Source: Hydractinia symbiolongicarpus (Eukaryota; Cnidaria; Hydrozoa; Anthoathecata; Hydractiniidae). Taken from it: a stretch of DNA of 64,000 nt. How positions within the stretch are numbered: position 1 is the stretch's first letter; each line of letters begins with the position of its first letter. The notes below the pieces were generated by a model that saw nothing but the letters and a program-made list of their open reading frames with translations, had not been told where the DNA came from and made no database searches. Below are positions 1-10,458 of the stretch, one piece after another. A program made the translations under genes and the position numbers. The stretch is taken from positions 23,185,650 through 23,249,649 of the forward strand of contig NC_079887.1 in assembly GCF_029227915.1 (NCBI RefSeq), written 5' to 3'.

Positions 1-83
1 GAAATCGAAAGTTTTGTTTGCTAACATTGGTTTTATTTTGGAAATTTACTTCGAAATTGTTATTTGATACGTTGAAAGTTGTT

Positions 84-3000
84 ATGCCTGGTGCTAATTG
101 TTCTATTTACGGCTGTTCAGTCTCACGTCGACCAGAGTATAAGGGTTTATCGTTGTTCAAAGTGCCAGCTGGAAAAAGCGATTTCGACAAGAATTGGAGG
201 GATAAACTAATCTCAATTATTACTAAAGATCGCGTGATCGATAATTCACTTCGTGGTCAAATTGAAAAGTGTAATTTACATATTTGTCAACGTCATTTCA
301 AGGAGGATGAGTACTACAAACATAATACAAAAGCAACCCTTAATCCAGGAGTTTTACCAACACTGAATTTACCAACAAAAAGTCATCCTTCATCTTCCAC
401 CATCACCAAACCTCGTGATTCTGCTTCCACAATAATAAATAAAAGGGAACTTTTTTTATATGCATCAACTACACAGACTTCATCATCATATTACAAATCA
501 TTTGATGATTTTAAAAATCGTGTGAGTTCTTTGAAGTTAAACAGTTGGGTAGTATCTTCACCGTCGACAAGTTGCATGTCTTTTTTCACCATGATCAAAC
601 TCATTCCGTACCAAAGTTTGAGATTTATGTTGATCAACACCTTGATTTTGTAGTACGCGCTTTGTTGTGGTCAGTTCCCGTGAAACATGAAATATATGAA
701 AATCATGACAGATCTGTGAAAAATGTTACTATTTCTAATTTATGTTCTTTGGTTTCATCATTAACATTATGCCCTGGACTGTCAGAAAAATTTTCTGCTA
801 GCTGTTTGGAACATACCGTACCAAAAATCTTTATGGGATCATTCACCTCTTCGCCTTTATTCCAAACAAAGTGGTATCGGCCGACAAATTGTTACCTGTT
901 GATACAAAATGGAATTGAAAAATGTGCTGAATGTATTCTTGTGGAGAAGAAGGAAGATCTTAGTTTGAAAAGAAAAAGTGCAAATATGAATATTCCTGCC
1001 AAGCCGACAGCACCGATAACATTGACATCTCCGCAACGTGTAAAACTTTATGTTCAAGAGTTGAGACATGAAAACAAGCAACTGCGCGTTGAAATAAATA
1101 AGAAATCTGTACCGGTTCCTGAAACTCTTGGTGATGATCTTGCGACTATCATGTCTGGTGCAGACCAAAGTAAAATTACACCTTTTATGAAAAAATTTTG
1201 GGCAGAACAACAAAATTATTTATCAACATCAAAAAAAGGAGTGAGATATCATCCAATGATCATCCGATATTGTCTTGCCTTGGCAGCAAAATCACCCACG
1301 GTATACGATGATATCAGATATGATGAAAAAAATAAAACAGGTTTTTTAATTTTGCCAAGTCGTAGACGCTTAAGAGATTACAAAAATTACATCCGGCCTC
1401 AACAAGGATTTAATCCACCTGTTATCAAAGAGCTCGCAAATATTGTTTCTAAATTTCAAGAAATAGAAAAGTATTGTATAATTTTGATGGACGAAATGAA
1501 AATCCAAGAGAATTTAGTGTGGGACAAGCACACAGGTGATTTAATTGGCTTTGTTGACCTGGGAGACACAGAACTGAATTATGCCACCTTACCAAAATCA
1601 AAATCAGAAGATATAGCCAGTCATGTTTTGGTTTTTCTGGTCCGAAGTATTGTTAATCCTCTTAAATTTTCTTTAGCAAATTTTGCTACATCAAATGCTA
1701 CTTCAATACAATTATTTCCGTTGTTTTGGAAAGCTGTTAGTAATTTAGAGGACAATGTTGGTATGAAAGTTGTCGGAGTGTCTAGTGATGGTGCCTCGCC
1801 AAACCGTACTACATATCGAATGCATCAACACATGGAACGAGTTGAAGATTTTAATCCTGACATTGATGTTACATACCGTACACTGAACATAATGGCAGAA
1901 GAGAAACGTTTTATTTATTTTATATCTGACCTGCCGCACTTGATTAAGACATCCCGGAACTGTTTACTTAATTCGTTATCCGGCCGTGCTACTCGCAGTA
2001 TGTGGAATGACGGTCATTATTTGACATGGAATCATATCTCAAAGCTTTTTTATGATGATTTAGATTGTGGGTTACACTTGGTACCAAAAATTACAAATGA
2101 AAACATTTCTTTGACACCCTTTTCAGTCATGAATGTGCGACTTGCAGCTCAAGTGTTGAGCGAATCTGTATTTCAAGCTTTACAGACATATGGTCCACCG
2201 GATGCAATTGGTACGGCCACATATTGCAGGATGTTGGACAAATTTTTTGACTGTATGAATGTCAGAAATTCTGTGGAATGTGTCAGAAAACAAAAACCAT
2301 TTCTAAAACCATATGAAAACCTTGATGATGAACGTTTCACATGGTTGATTGATACCTTCTTAAAATACTTCACCGACTGGAAAATTTCTATCGCTGACCG
2401 AAATGATGCTCAGTATACCGATAATGCTAGATAGATAGATAGATGTGCATATTTTACATGGCTAGCCTCACAAACATCGAGGGATATACCCTGTCTATTA
2501 TTTCCAGGAGGGGCCATGGCTTAGATGGAGAGTCCTAGAGTATTTAATGCTCATTTTGAGCTACGCAGACCCAATTAGTAGGGCCCACGCTCTATTAGAC
2601 AACTCCCGGCAACATCCAACGGCCCACACAGTGTGCCATCTTCCCAATTTCCCTCACATGGCTTGGGTTAACCCGGGGCTATGGTAACATTCACTCGCCC
2701 ATGTTGAATCGCCGTCAAGAGGAATCGAACCCCGGTCTCCCGCACAGAGTACGAAAGCTATAACCACTAATCTACGGCGCCACAAGGAGCGAATATGTTT
2801 ATTTCTTGGCAAACCTATGAGGGACTTCAATTGACCGTTTACTCCAGTATTGAGCTCATAAAATACTTGCTATCTCAAAATGTACCTTATGTATTTACCG
2901 AAAGATTTTGTCAAGATCCACTTGAAAATTATTTTGGCCAGCAACGGTCAATTGGACACCGTGAAGATAATCCTTCACTTAGGGATTTTGGTTACAACGA

Positions 3001-3124
3001 CAATACAATTCGTACATCAAAATTATTTCGACCGCTAGCTGGTAACTGCCGCAATGATGACCCTATACTCGCTACAATAGATGTTGAGACTGTTCCATGC
3101 CGTAAAAGAAACAAAAAGAACTAA
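84..3124 (+). pseudogene. THAP-domain P-element-like transposase, frameshifted and split by a SINE
   Basis: Remnant of a DNA-transposon transposase of the P-element/THAP9 kind. The start is the ATG at 84, which opens a THAP zinc finger (start M-P-G, then C-x4-C, later C-x2-H inside ICQRHF) over about 90 residues. The THAP frame and the following frame (open from 545 to 2434) join at a T run near 580-587, so a one-base frameshift separates DNA-binding and catalytic parts. The second frame carries the RNase H-like core, with LMDEMKIQENLVWDKHTG and VVGVSSDGASPNR as recognisable P-type motifs. A SINE at about 2436-2781 interrupts the gene. The same reading frame resumes at 2789 and ends with FCQDPLENYFGQQR, a hallmark of the P-type C terminus, and a stop at 3122-3124. 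The 5' terminus of the transposon is outside or at the edge of the window. The product is inferred to be non-functional. Confidence 0.85.
2436..2781 (-). mobile_element. tRNA-derived SINE inserted in the P-like transposase
   Basis: Read on the minus strand this starts with a tRNA-like head. An A box (TAGATTAGTGG) lies at 2764-2774 and a B box (GGTTCGATTCC) at 2721-2731, spaced as in an internal RNA polymerase III promoter. The body follows, and the element ends in a GATA-type simple repeat at about 2432-2445. Bases 2640-2690 resemble the body of the SINE at 29413-29735, so a core is shared between families. Deleting this block restores the host transposase reading frame, which supports an insertion. 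I could not define a clean target-site duplication. Confidence 0.8.
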
Positions 3125-3138
3125 CTTGTACACAACGA

Positions 3139-3765
3139 ACTAATTAAACGGCTATTTTTATAGCCACACATTTGAAAAAACATATTTTTGGTATTAATCT
3201 TGCTCATGAAGTTGCTGCAATGTGAACTATTTTTGCAAGGTACGTATTTTTTCAAAAATTTTTATTTGCCTTTATTTTTTTGAAGTTTTCAAATTTTTCA
3301 GTTTCACGGTTTTTGGCGATGATAAAATTAGCTTACTTTATTTTCTTTTTTACTGTAATCTTAGTACCTTAGGCAGAAATTTACGAGATTTAATTTAGCG
3401 ATTAATGAAAAATTAGAAAAATATTGAAGAAATCTTTTTTGTGTGATACATAAACTTTCAAGAGCTGAAAACCCCCAAAAATTATTTTGACATTTCAAAA
3501 CATTTGCGAAACATTGTATTGAAAAAATTATTTTCTTCCTTCCCAAATTTTAAGCGAAAAGAATCAAAATTCACGAAATCTGCTATATATAGGGATGAAG
3601 TTCAACATATTTTTTCTATACAACAGCAATAAAAAATAAGTGCCTTACCATAGATATGAAATTCTAGGATACAGTATCCTTCTAAAATAAAAAAAGTTTA
3701 TATGCCATTTGCCATAATAATGCTTTTTTCAAGTGTGTGGCTATAAAAATAGCCGTTTAATTAGT
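3139..3765. repeat. 42-bp inverted repeat pair between two convergent ORFs
   Basis: The arms are 3139-3180 and 3724-3765, reverse complements with a single mismatch by eye. Each arm contains a small hairpin with stem GGCTAT/ATAGCC and a four-base T or A loop. The left arm begins 15 bases after the transposase stop (3124). The right arm begins 14 bases beyond the stop of the minus-strand zinc-finger ORF (3779). The ~540 bp between arms is AT-rich with no convincing ORF. It could be a MITE, a subterminal transposon structure, or a paired transcription-end signal. Confidence 0.75.
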
Positions 3766-3778
3766 TTGTATAAGAGGT

Positions 3779-4978
3779 TCAATGACCTTTGTCCAGTGAT
3801 ACAGATGATTTTTTTATCTCGGTTCGAAGTGATCTGGTTTTCTTTTTTTTCGAGGCAATTTTATGTAGTTCAATTTTATCTTTCACCAAAGAAAACGTTC
3901 GCACACGGATGTAAAGTGTTATCAAGTGATCCAACAAATTCAACGCTATTTCTTTTTCAACTTTTTCAGCAGAAATATTTCTCAATTTATTGAAATTACA
4001 CAAAATGTATGAATTTTCCATAAGTTTTGATACCATTTTTTTGCTGTCTATTTGTCTACCAAAATTAGCTGTTGATTCGCGAAATGATGTTTCGACTTCG
4101 GTAAATATTGCATGAACTTCTGGGGTAACACTCCATAGACCGCCTCTATCCTTAGCTTTTATTAGGACATCACTTTCGCAACTTTCATCGGCCGATTGCT
4201 TGCCAACTATAAGTATGTTCAAACATTGAACACCCAACATACTCTGTGTAGCTTTTGAACGTCTCAATCGCCTGTACATTGTGGAAAAGACATAACCACT
4301 CAAATATTTTATGATATTGATTTCCTTGGCACTGTAACATGGTTTCGGAAATTCAACGGTGTTTTCTTTCACAATAGAACCTGTGATATGAGCCAAGACA
4401 TGATTTGCTACCTCACAACCAAGTAGAACTGAACATTTCCGTGATAATTTCTGAAAGATGACTTCATCTGCTGATATACATTTGTAAAATTTCGGATAAA
4501 ATTTTTCAGCATTTCCCCTGAATTGACCAATTACATCACCAACATAAGCATATGATGCATTTGCCTCATCAAGTGTCACTGTGTAGCCATCAAATTCTTC
4601 ACGTGTTTTCTCAGAGTAACATTCATCCTTTGCTAGCTTCAATGCACTAGCGTTTACATATTTCTTGAAGTATAGAGGATGTAGCAACTCTTCAGGGGTC
4701 TTTTTCACATTTTGTGATGTCGAAGCAATGGCAGAATCAGTATTTGTGGGTGCGTGTTTTACATTACGATGCCTGGTTAAACCACGTTGACTTTTGCATA
4801 CTTTTTCGCACTCAGAACACTGAAATCCCGTGGCAGGAACCTCATCATTGATTTCATCAACTATTCCCTCGAACTCTCCAGTAAAATCTGTATTATTTTC
4901 GAGAATATTCTCCTCAAGTATCAACAAAATAGCATCCAAATCTTCATCTCCAAAGTAATCTTCGGCTGCGGCAGCCAT
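3779..4978 (-). CDS. C2H2 zinc-finger protein, probably transposon-associated
   Basis: A single-exon ORF of 399 residues from the ATG at 4978; an upstream in-frame ATG at 5044 is possible, but the second start begins with MAAAAEDYF. An acidic N-terminal region is followed by one C2H2 finger (C-x2-C-x12-H-x4-H, within FQCSECEKVCKSQRGLTRH) about 50 residues in. A longer C-terminal region contains IKYLSGYVFSTMYRRLRRS, which resembles conserved motifs in transposon-encoded proteins. The C terminus is basic. It converges on the THAP transposase pseudogene across the 42-bp inverted repeat, so it may be a second protein of the same transposon or a neighbouring element. The frame is intact, unlike the transposase. 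I do not recognise a named family, and its function is unknown. Confidence 0.6.
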   Translation of the reverse strand: MAAAAEDYFGDEDLDAILLILEENILENNTDFTGEFEGIVDEINDEVPATGFQCSECEKVCKSQRGLTRHRNVKHAPTNTDSAIASTSQNVKKTPEELLHPLYFKKYVNASALKLAKDECYSEKTREEFDGYTVTLDEANASYAYVGDVIGQFRGNAEKFYPKFYKCISADEVIFQKLSRKCSVLLGCEVANHVLAHITGSIVKENTVEFPKPCYSAKEINIIKYLSGYVFSTMYRRLRRSKATQSMLGVQCLNILIVGKQSADESCESDVLIKAKDRGGLWSVTPEVHAIFTEVETSFRESTANFGRQIDSKKMVSKLMENSYILCNFNKLRNISAEKVEKEIALNLLDHLITLYIRVRTFSLVKDKIELHKIASKKKKTRSLRTEIKKSSVSLDKGH

Positions 4979-5082
4979 CTTGCTGATTTTAGTGTATTGG
5001 CGCTCGGGCCACCCCCATTTTGACAACATGATTAGCGAGAACAATAGAAACGGCCCCGAGACGCCAGACTATCTTTTTTTCT

Positions 5083-5949
5083 TATGACTATGCTGTCGTG
5101 TTTGTACCAATGAGGCTGCTTGCGAATTTGTCTAACAAGGATGCCATAAAGCGACAGCTGTCGATGAATCTGATTTCTATGCTCTTGTACGTATCACCAT
5201 CATCGTGCTCCATACTTGCAATGGGCACCATGATTTTAACGTAGAAGGACGTTACTTTTCCGTGTTTTCAGCGATGCAACCAATATCCTGGGTGTCATAC
5301 TTCTCCCCAAGTCCTCGGATGAACAAGTGGGCGTCGTAGCCTGAAAGATTGTGGAAGATCACCGGTACGTGGCTAGGTACCTTGTATTTGAGGTTGCAAA
5401 TTGCGTCCGCTGCACCTCTATACAACTGCGTATAGCGACAGCAGTCTCGAACTTTACGACTATAGTCGTCATTCTCAAAGGGTTTCATGCAGATTTGAAA
5501 AGTTGTGGCGGAATCCTGCTCACTCTTTAGTACCTCCGTTAGTGGTAGCATGTCCTGTTGAAAGTAGGTGCCGTAGATTCGCTTTACCTCATCCTCTAGG
5601 TTGTCGACGAACCTCTTCACGCAGTCCTCACTCCTGTAGACTGTCAGTGGGTCCGGCACTGGCCCGTAGGCAAAGGTACTATACGTGCACCAGCCACATG
5701 GTACGTGCTTGTTCAGCTTTTTTGTCTTAGTCTCCCTCTTATCTTCAGCCATGGGAATGAGCAGGAACTCGAAATCTGCATAGATGGCGAAAGGTACTTT
5801 GAAATGCTGTTGACCATCCTTATAGTAGAGCCACTTTTCCTTTTCAGTTGGCATCGTGATCTTGACCGCTTCGTTGTCCCTGCAGTAGGTATAGTGCTTA
5901 TCACGCGATTCGATTGTTGGAAAAGCTTGTAAGCAGTTCAGACATAAAT
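5083..5949 (-). pseudogene. Polinton/Maverick DNA polymerase B fragment (exonuclease part)
   Basis: Minus-strand remnant of a protein-primed family B DNA polymerase of a Polinton. It begins near 5949 after an in-frame TGA with a C-x2-C...H-x4-C finger (CLNC...HYTYC). Exo I follows (FAIYADFE, carrying the D-x-E metal ligands), then exo II (VPVIFHNLSGYDAHLF). The main frame stops at 5252. The next coding stretch continues in another frame to 5083 with a motif like IRFIDSCRFMASLLDKF, typical of the same polymerases, so there is a frameshift near 5250. The polymerase palm and fingers are missing. In full elements this enzyme copies the transposon. Here it is a relic abutting the zinc-finger ORF region. 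Confidence 0.85.
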
Positions 5950-7529
5950 TATTTCAAAAGACTATTAAAGACTATTAAAAAATGTATCGAGATGAATGAA
6001 ACTTTTTCAGCCGTTGTTTCATTAAGCACCCAATCGTTCTTTTCTTTGTTGTCTCTTGAATTGAATCTATTAGAATCTATCTTTAGAAAGCCAGTACTAA
6101 ATAGGATGTCACATCGTAGAAAATAAAACATAATTGTTATTAAAGGGAGATATTACTTTTCATCATTAAGATATAGTAATAAAGTTGATAAAACGATTTG
6201 AATGTTGGCGTTCTGCACATCAAAGTGATTACATCTAAACACAAAAGAAAGGCTTAGCAAGTCTTTAAATTCCTTAAATTGTAGCAGTATATCATCATTA
6301 ACAGGAAAACATGCGTCTTTAACATCTGCGCTTCGACAGAAATCAAATGGCCATACGTACAACAATTCGCTGCGTCGAGATCATGCAGCATGTAATATAA
6401 AATTTATTATGTAATGCATATAAAGCATTAATGATGCGTAAAGACCGTTTTGCAATTGGGGTGAACATTATATTATGAACGTACGTAGGATAAAATAGAT
6501 CAAATCAGTTTTCTTGGCTAAGCCAAGAGTAATTTTTGATATTACTGTGGAAAGTTTATTATTTCTTGAACATGATAGTTTAGTAGGCCTACTAACCTAC
6601 CATGTTCAAGAAATGATAAACTTTCCACAGTAACATGAATACTGAACAGACAAACAGAAATAATATCTTCAATAATAGTAATTTTTGAGAATGAAGGCTG
6701 AATAAGGACAAAGAAACGCGGTCATAATTGTCCCCCGTCCTTGTTAGGCTTTTTCATTGGACCGGAACCTGAATCACCACCAGTAGGTCAAAAAGAAGAA
6801 GAAGCTCTAGAAACAAAGTTGGAAGTGCGGCTAGAAGTATTATTTCGATCAATATGAAATAAAAACGACATTCGAATATCACAACACACTCCAGCCTACT
6901 AATAGACTGTGCGCTTGGCCTTAGTCGTTCAACTTTGATGAAAACAGATAACTGCGAGCTCTAACATTGTTAGCATCTTCAAGGAGGCAAGTCGTTAATG
7001 CGCATGCGTACTATTTTTGGGAGAATCGAAAACACCAGTATAGAAAATCAGTAAAAAAAGCAAAGCACGTTGGGTCTACAGGTAGGATAAATAAATACAC
7101 TGTTCCATCGCGCCCCTGCTCCCCTATTTGTAAAAACCCCAAAAAGGCACCGCGAACGATATCACACCGGCCTGCAAAAATTCTCAAAAACTCTTACTGC
7201 TCAATTATTTTCGGCTCAAAAAAGATGCCACGCTATTGGACATATCAACAGGCACCAAGAAAACTCACAAGACTCAGTACAACTAACTTCAGTTATAAAC
7301 ACTAACAAAATATAAAAGGAGCTTTACAAGAAATCAACATTATCGTGCAAGTCTAATTCACAACAGTTTTGGTAGTTTTCCTAAGTGCTTGTGAAGACAT
7401 GTCATTTGCAAACAAGGTAATTACTGGTAGGCTCAGCATTAACTGTGTGAATACACTCCCAAAAGAATTGTAAAAAAGAAGCTATTTAAAAGGAAAACAA
7501 TCACTAACTTTAAAATGCTACCTTAGGAT
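5950..7529. other. intergenic, no supported gene; one long palindrome
   Basis: No ORF here shows recognisable family motifs or credible splice structure. The 112-residue ORF at 6967-7305 has no motif I can support. A short direct duplication (AAAGACTATT twice) sits at 5957-5976. A near-perfect palindrome at 6541-6634 is listed separately. Confidence 0.5.
6541..6634. repeat. 94-bp near-perfect palindrome (hairpin)
   Basis: The arms 6541-6574 and 6601-6634 are reverse complements with only about two mismatches. The centre is itself palindromic around TAGTAGGCCTACTA. The whole block can fold into one long hairpin with almost no loop. A short fold-back element (MITE) or a small-RNA hairpin precursor would both fit; the sequence does not decide. 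Confidence 0.8.
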
Positions 7530-7774
7530 TTAACCCTTTGCGTGCCGAGCTTTTTTATCGTCCACGCTATGGTCGTATATACACGTCTTGATTATCGATA
7601 CTGTCGGCCACGCGAATTCACCCCTGTGACCACGGGAATTTATCAAAAAGTACGAAAAAAATTGTATTTTATTTTTATAGTTACTACTAAGAGTTATAAC
7701 TTTAAAAACAAACGCACACATAAACTAGTAGCAGAAGAACAATGTTCTGGAACACTTTTATTATACAAAGTTCT

Positions 7775-8560
7775 TTATGTATGGTAGCTCCCAGAACATG
7801 GTGCGGGGATGGCAACAATTTTTACATTGATACCGGCTTTCTGTTCTTTTTTTCGCATGCCTCTGTTTGTGCACTTGACACATCTTTTCTGAGGATTTTG
7901 TTTCTTTTCTGTAGGAGCAACAACTTCTAAAAAATGCCTAATGGTTAGATGCTCAAACAGACCTTCCTTGGTACCAAGTTTGAATCTTGTAATTGTGCTC
8001 TTAATCACTTAAATTTTAAAATTCATAAAGCGCATGTTTTGCTTGGGTATGTTTTGTCGTACAATATGAAAGAATTTAAGACAACTTCTTTAATAAACTG
8101 CATTACCACTTTTACTGTCTATTTGAAGGTTTTTTGTACAGCTGTATAATTACCAATCAAAGCGTCGTTTCTGTCAACTCCTCCCATGAACTTGTTGTAC
8201 TCATTGAAAACGGGAAGTTTAGTCGGAGGTAGCTCATTGCGGCCTCTTTTCGCCATTCTCTTTTACTTGATTTCGTGTATTGTTAACATTAAATAGATTT
8301 CTCTTTTGTCGTGATATCGACCCATTACCATGTTTCAATTCCGTCTAAATGCGTACTCTCTTTTTGGTAAAGGTTCTGCTTGTAAAGATGGTGGACTCTT
8401 TAAACGATTAGACTTTGCGGTGCCACAAGCTACTATACCATTTTCCATGAGGTTTGTGAATAAAACGTTATTGGTATACCAATTATCAACGTAAAAATGG
8501 TGCCCGTATGCGTAAAGATCACTTGTCAACTTTGGAATGACTGTATACTTAAAAAGAACT
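7775..8560 (-). pseudogene. piggyBac transposase remnant (DDE_Tnp_1_7)
   Basis: The minus strand from 8529 to 8335 encodes YGHHFYVDNWYTNNVLF, the piggyBac block with a catalytic aspartate, followed by GTAKSNR. After several frame breaks, about 8205-8150 gives FMGGVDRNDALIGNY, another piggyBac signature. About 7900-7790 encodes a cysteine-rich tail of the type that ends these transposases (KRCVKC...). Stops and frameshifts separate the blocks, and the N-terminal third is missing, so the copy cannot make an active enzyme. It lies wholly inside the inverted repeats at 7534 and 8848. Confidence 0.88.
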
Positions 8561-8707
8561 CACAACGTGCGCTCAGAAATTTTTATGGTCGACGAACATT
8601 TGCAGCATAATATTTGAAAATACTTTATGCATAATTTCAAAGGGCATTACAGGGGCCCCCCAGTGTTTTATTCATGAGGCTAAGGCCATATAAAAAACTA
8701 TACAGAA

Positions 8708-8838
8708 AGGACCTATATATACGTCCTTGGCCTCTAGCGAGAGACTGCATGGACGTATATATACGTCCTTGGCCGGAGAAATAAAAACACCGTGGCCTCT
8801 AGTAGAGTACATCGAGGACGTATATATACGTCCTTGGC
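8708..8838. repeat. piggyBac subterminal palindromic repeats
   Basis: Three copies of a motif close to GGACGTATATATACGTCC followed by TTGGC occur near 8710-8737, 8752-8774 and 8816-8838, the last merging into the terminal repeat. A weaker relative (CGTATATACACGTC) lies near 7573. Subterminal repeats of this kind are usual transposase-binding sites, which is inference here. Confidence 0.75.
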
Positions 8839-8852
8839 ACGCAAAGGGTTAA

Positions 8853-10458
8853 CTTCAGAGGATAGGATGTAAACACGCAGATTAACAATTCGTGACAATA
8901 TTATACTCAGGCGTGATCCTAGCAAAGGCTTCACTCTTTTTCTAGAGGGTTGGCCTTGTGCCCTGGATGAAAACCCCTCTCTCCTCTGATTCAAATTGGG
9001 AGGGCTGTTACTGTCTATTAAGAGGTCGAAAACCATGGGTTGCTTTTACAACCTGTGTCGGAAGATAAATTTGATATCTTTTTAATTGAAGTATAGATAT
9101 GTCTCGCCATTTTAGTAAGTTCAATGGTGATTTGACGAAGTGCGTGAAAATAAAAATATTAAACATCGTGTTAAACATTGTAACATTTAATAATATACAA
9201 TTGTAGTTAACTTTCCAGCAAAATGTATGATCGAGGGATATAGCATGTGATGCATGGCTTTCAAATAAGAGTTATTGTGCATGCGTGCGTGCTGTTCACA
9301 GGCCATGTGTAGCAAACGATCAAGAAACTCGATTTTCGACTATCTTCGGGTGTAGGAAATCCCGCTTTTTGCCTGAGCTTCCTCAAGTATCATCTCGGGA
9401 CAGAATAAACAACAATAGTGTAATAGCATAATGGCAAATCTTTCGTTTTTGGAGACTCAGAAAGTAGCAAGAACTCTATTTATATACAACAATCTTTGCC
9501 TTTGCTTGTGGTTGGAGAAAGCGACCGTGTTTTGAAATCATGGTGTCTGATATATTATTGTTGGCAGCAGCTGCGGATGAGCCACTGTACCTCAGCGAGT
9601 AGAAAATATTTATTTGGATCGGATAATTTGGATATATTCTTAATAAATGTCTTTCATATCGTTGAATAGAAAACAAAATATTCTTCGTGAGTTGTGTGTC
9701 CTTGAAATCCAATTATGGATAAAGCAACAGGTGAGTTAGAAGATTTTTTTCGTAAACTCGGAAATCGCGATCACTGCTCAAGTTTTTTTGTATTTTGCAA
9801 AAAAGGAAGTATAAGCTTTTGCAAAAAAGGAAGTATACGCTAATGCGTGTTTTTTTCTAACGCCCTGTTTCATATAAGCAACCTAATGCGTGTTTTTCTC
9901 CAGCGCCCTTTTTCTTATAACTAAGCTAATGCTGATTTTTCTCCAACGCCCTGTTTGTGGTAAAGTTTATTGCTGCAAGAAACATACAAAATAGAAAATA
10001 GGGCGCCACTGATAAATTTATTTTGTCCTGAAGCTAGTTGATCGTGGCCCCGTGGTTTTAATGCTATGAATCCGTAACATCTGATGCAGGAATTCTTTTT
10101 CTACAGCACTAAATCTTTTAGTACAAGTGATACACCAAAAAACGTTTTTTTACCTGACAGAGTTGTACTGCAACGACTCTATGGGATTGTGTTATAATTG
10201 GAGTATATTTTCCTGCTCTTCAATTTTCTTTTTACACACTGTTTGAAGAGACATGTGTCATGTGAAGTCAGTCGATTATTTTAAAAGCGGAGACGAATAA
10301 TTGTAGATACATAATTACATCATAAACCACAAAGCTGATTACAAGTGATGCATTTTTTTATTGTTTTGTAAAACTTTTTCTAATTTAAGAACAAACATGC
10401 AGACAGAGAAATAACGGCATACCTAAACACAGATTCTGACAGATAAAATACGACAGAA
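8853..10458. other. intergenic, with a short imperfect tandem repeat
   Basis: I see no gene. Around 9838-9961 an imperfect ~58-bp unit containing GCGTGTTTTTCTCCAGCGCCC-like text is repeated about three times. The remainder holds no recognisable element. Confidence 0.5.

Larger units (their letters stand above)
7534..8848. mobile_element. piggyBac-type DNA transposon with both ends, internally decayed
   Basis: The ends are 16-bp terminal inverted repeats starting CCCTTTGCGTGCC, at 7534-7549 and 8833-8848, with one mismatch. Each end is flanked directly by TTAA (7530-7533 and 8849-8852), the target site of the piggyBac superfamily. Length is 1315 bp, shorter than an autonomous element. Between the ends lies a minus-strand transposase remnant. 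The right end has three palindromic subterminal motifs, and a related motif lies near the left end. Confidence 0.93.

Noticed and set aside
857-2373. Minus-strand ORFs opposite the THAP transposase
   Set aside because: Shadows of the plus-strand coding frame without motifs or starts of their own.
2700-2781. A functional tRNA gene on the minus strand
   Set aside because: A and B boxes are present, but the stems do not pair as a tRNA, and the sequence continues as a SINE body with a simple-repeat tail. The same applies at 27590-27650 and 40684-40720.
5401-5932. Plus-strand ORFs at 5401-5730 and 5705-5932
   Set aside because: Antisense to the Polinton polymerase fragment, which has clear motifs on the minus strand.
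6967-7305. 112-codon ORF as a gene
   Set aside because: No family motif, no splice context and a composition like the surrounding DNA.
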